From Leucobacter salsicius M1-8 (GTDB lineage: Bacteria; Actinomycetota; Actinomycetes; Actinomycetales; Microbacteriaceae): a stretch of DNA of 64,000 nucleotides. Both the position numbers and the translations under genes were made by a program. Numbering within the stretch: position 1 is the stretch's first letter; each line of letters starts with the position of its first letter. The notes below the pieces were generated by a model. That model was not told the DNA's origin, searched no databases, and saw only the letters and a program-made list of their open reading frames with translations. Location of the stretch: NCBI RefSeq assembly GCF_000350525.1, contig NZ_AOCN01000010.1:1-64000 (forward strand), written 5' to 3'. Positions 62,459-64,000 of the stretch are shown piece by piece.

Positions 62459-63784
62459 GCCCGACGCTACCCCGCCGCCCGGCTTCGGCCGCCCTGACCT
62501 GACCGCCTTCGCTCGACTCGACGGCCTCGGGCTGAGCGTGATCGGGCAACGACTTGAACCGGATCGTGCGGTCCTCGCGTGCCGCGTGGTGGAACCAGAT
62601 CAGTGGTGCCGACGGTGCGGCAGCGAAGGCGCCGCTCGTGACACCGTGATCCGGCGGTTGGCCCACGAGCCGCTGGGCTGGCGACCGACCGTGCTGGAAG
62701 TTGTAGTGCGCCGCTACCGCTGTGCAGACTGCGGACACGTGTGGCGCCAAGACACCAGCGCCGCGGCGGAGCCACGCGCGAAGCTCTCGCGCACCGGGCT
62801 GCGGTGGGCGCTGGAAGGGATCGTGGTCGCACACCTCACCGTCGCCCGTGTCGCCGAGGGACTCGGGGTCGCGTGGGACACCGCCAACAACGCGGTCCTG
62901 GCCGAAGGCAAGCGGCTGCTGATCAACGACCCCACGCGGTTCGAGGGCGTGAAGGTGATTGGCGTCGATGAGCACGTACTTGTCGCCACACCAGGCGTGG
63001 CGACAAGTACGTCACCGTGATCATCGACCTCACCCCGGTCCGCGATGGCGCCGGCCCAGCAAGGCTGCTGGACATGGTAGAGGGCCGGTCGAAGGCGGCG
63101 TTCAAGACCTGGCTCGCCGACCGCGACGACGCCTTCCGTGACGCGGTCGAGGTGGTCGCGATGGACGGCTTCACCGGGTTCAAGACCGCCGCTGCGGAGG
63201 AGATCCCGGACGCGGTCACGGTGATGGATCCCTTCCACGTCGTGCGCCTGGCCGGTGACGCCCTCGACAGGTGCCGGCGCCGGGTCCAACTCGCGATCCA
63301 CGGGCACCGTGGGTTCAGGGACGATCCGCTCTACAAGTCGCGGCGCACGCTGCACACCGGCTCGGACCTGCTCACCGACAAGCAGAGCGACAGGCTACGC
63401 GCGCTGTTCGTTGATGACGCTCACGTCGAGGTCGAGGCGACCTGGGGTGTCTACCAGCGGATGATCGCCGCCTATCGCCACGAGGACCGGCAACGTGGCC
63501 GCGAGCTCATGGAGAAGCTGATCACCGACCTCAGCGCCGGCGTCCCCAAGGTGCTCACCGAGCTCACCACCCTGGGCCGGACCCTGAAGAAGCGAGCCGC
63601 CGACGTGCTCGCCTACTTCGAACGACCCGGCACCAGCAACGGGCCGACCGAGGCACTCAACGGACGGCTCGAACACCTGCGCGGCTCCGCACTCGGGTTC
63701 CGCAACCTGACCAACTACATCGCCCGAAGCCTGCTCGAGACCGGCGGCTTCGGACCCCAACTCCTACACCCCCGATTGGGATGA
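62457..63784 (+). pseudogene. ISL3-family transposase, frameshifted by a perfect palindrome
   Basis: The reading frame has GTG 62457, a zinc-finger-like C-R-R-C-G near residue 51 and C-A-D-C-G-H near 91, and V-I-G-V-D-E-H, the first catalytic Asp region. It ends at TGA 63017-63019. The next frame resumes as V-I-I-D-L-T-P-V-R-D, with D-P-F-H-V-V-R-L-A-G and the C-terminal P-G-T-S-N-G-P-T-E-A-L-N-G-R-L catalytic Glu region, ending at 63784. Between E-H-V and D-K-Y-V the family has W-R-H-T-R-R-G; here two extra bases shift the frame at 62976-62985. Confidence 0.9.
62974..63012. repeat. Perfect 16-bp palindrome at the transposase frameshift
   Basis: 62974-62989 and 62997-63012 are perfect inverted arms around ACCAGGC. 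The right arm encodes the normal G-D-K-Y-V, and the left arm has replaced V-W-R-H coding with its complement. Confidence 0.85.
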
Positions 63785-63787
63785 TCC

Positions 63788-63795
63788 GGGAAAGT
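63788..63795. repeat. 8-bp target-site duplication, right (GGGAAAGT)
   Basis: Exact match to 60587-60594, directly after the ISL3 right end. Confidence 0.8.
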
Positions 63796-63830
63796 CCACA
63801 TGAACCCCCAGGCTCTGGGAGAATAGGAGC

Positions 63831-64000
63831 ATGGTAACTACCCCGCAGAACACTGCACTAACCGTCGGCGACCTCGTCGACCTCGAGGTCACCGGTATCG
63901 CCCACGGCGGTATCTGCGTAGCCCGACACGAAGGCCGCGTCGTCTTCGTCTCTGACACGATCCCCGGCGAGCGCGTGCGCGCGCTCGTCACTGACGCCAA
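63831..64000 (+). CDS. TRAM-domain class I SAM-dependent RNA methyltransferase, 5' end only
   Basis: ATG 63831 follows ATAGGAG. The 56 visible residues form a TRAM domain (L-T-V-G-D-L-V-D-L-E-V-T-G-I-A-H-G-G-I-C-V-A-R and V-V-F-V-S-D-T-I-P-G-E-R-V-R-A-L-V). This is the typical N-terminus of RumA/TrmA-like uracil-5 methyltransferases. The rest lies outside the window. The ISL3 insertion ends 36 bp before this start, so it may have displaced the native promoter. Confidence 0.8.
   Translation, partial: MVTTPQNTALTVGDLVDLEVTGIAHGGICVARHEGRVVFVSDTIPGERVRALVTDA

Larger units (their letters stand above)
60595..63787 (+). mobile_element. Composite ISL3-family element carrying a GlxA regulator and a monooxygenase
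   Basis: The outer ends are 25-bp imperfect inverted repeats (60595-60619, beginning GGCTCTTCCCA; 63787-63763 read inward, beginning GGATCATCCCA). Seventeen of 25 positions match, including GGTGTAGG at 18-25. Both ends abut GGGAAAGT. Inside, in order: a truncated IS left end (60595-60760), a 1623-bp cargo (60761-62383), and an IS copy lacking its first bases (62384-63787). The 129-bp segments 60632-60760 and 62384-62512 are direct repeats with four mismatches. The transposase is frameshifted. Confidence 0.8.

Noticed and set aside
62022-62975. 317-codon minus-strand ORF across the monooxygenase and IS
   Set aside because: It spans two unrelated features and has no recognisable domain.

Overview
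The window is high-GC chromosomal DNA from an actinobacterium, most likely a member of the Microbacteriaceae (Leucobacter-like). I base this on the secE-nusG/rplK-rplA block, the many GTG/TTG starts and ATGA stop-start overlaps, and a small DUF7882-type protein typical of that family. The genus is an inference.

Layout. (1) 0.2-16.6 kb: an endonuclease/exonuclease/phosphatase protein, then a tightly coupled leftward operon. It encodes a Ser/Thr kinase, a 2019-residue surface protein with Ig-like and FN3-like repeats, a MoxR ATPase, a DUF58 protein, a transglutaminase-like membrane protein whose Cys and His are both replaced, a PP2C phosphatase, a small membrane protein with three D-A-T-[VI]-V-R motifs, and an FHA protein. 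(2) 16.7-20.6 kb: rplA, rplK, nusG, secE and tRNA-Trp, interrupted by a DUF559-type nuclease gene bounded by degenerate direct repeats. (3) 20.8-30.2 kb: an aminotransferase with tandem terminators, a membrane protein of unknown function, a TetR / YhgE-Pip / degenerate ABC ATPase operon, and a luciferase-like monooxygenase / MarR / FMN reductase group. (4) 30.4-51.5 kb: many molybdenum genes (DUF6457, mobA, moeA, modCBA, moaA, moaE, moeB-rhodanese, moaD, a second moeA, moaC, mogA). Interleaved are a TPR/AAA pair, a vanZ-vanS-vanR-vanY-like group without vanHAX, a glutaminase, a broken MFS transporter and a pentapeptide-repeat protein. No molybdoenzyme is visible. (5) 51.5-58.8 kb: small membrane proteins, an amidohydrolase, then an omega-aminotransferase, a methylmalonate-semialdehyde dehydrogenase and a PucR regulator, probably for beta-alanine/GABA-type amine catabolism. 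(6) 58.8-64 kb: Maf, the DUF7882 protein, a small hypothetical protein and a 3.2-kb composite ISL3-type insertion. The insertion carries a GlxA-like regulator and a monooxygenase and lies just before a TRAM-domain RNA methyltransferase that runs off the window.

Most interesting structures: (a) the ISL3 composite, whose outer ends are 25-bp imperfect inverted repeats flanked by an exact 8-bp target duplication; its transposase is broken by what looks like a templated quasi-palindrome mutation. (b) A candidate phospho-signalling circuit in which D-x-T-[VI]-V motifs recur in two proteins encoded next to a kinase, a phosphatase and an FHA domain. (c) A near-identical 22-bp box placed 56/57 bp before vanZ-like and vanY-like genes. 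(d) A tandem 19-bp-spaced motif upstream of moeA, repeated at the left window edge. (e) A YhgE/Pip operon whose ABC ATPase has Arg in place of the Walker A Lys. Two other genes (MFS, DUF6186-like) carry single frameshifts that could be real decay or sequence error.
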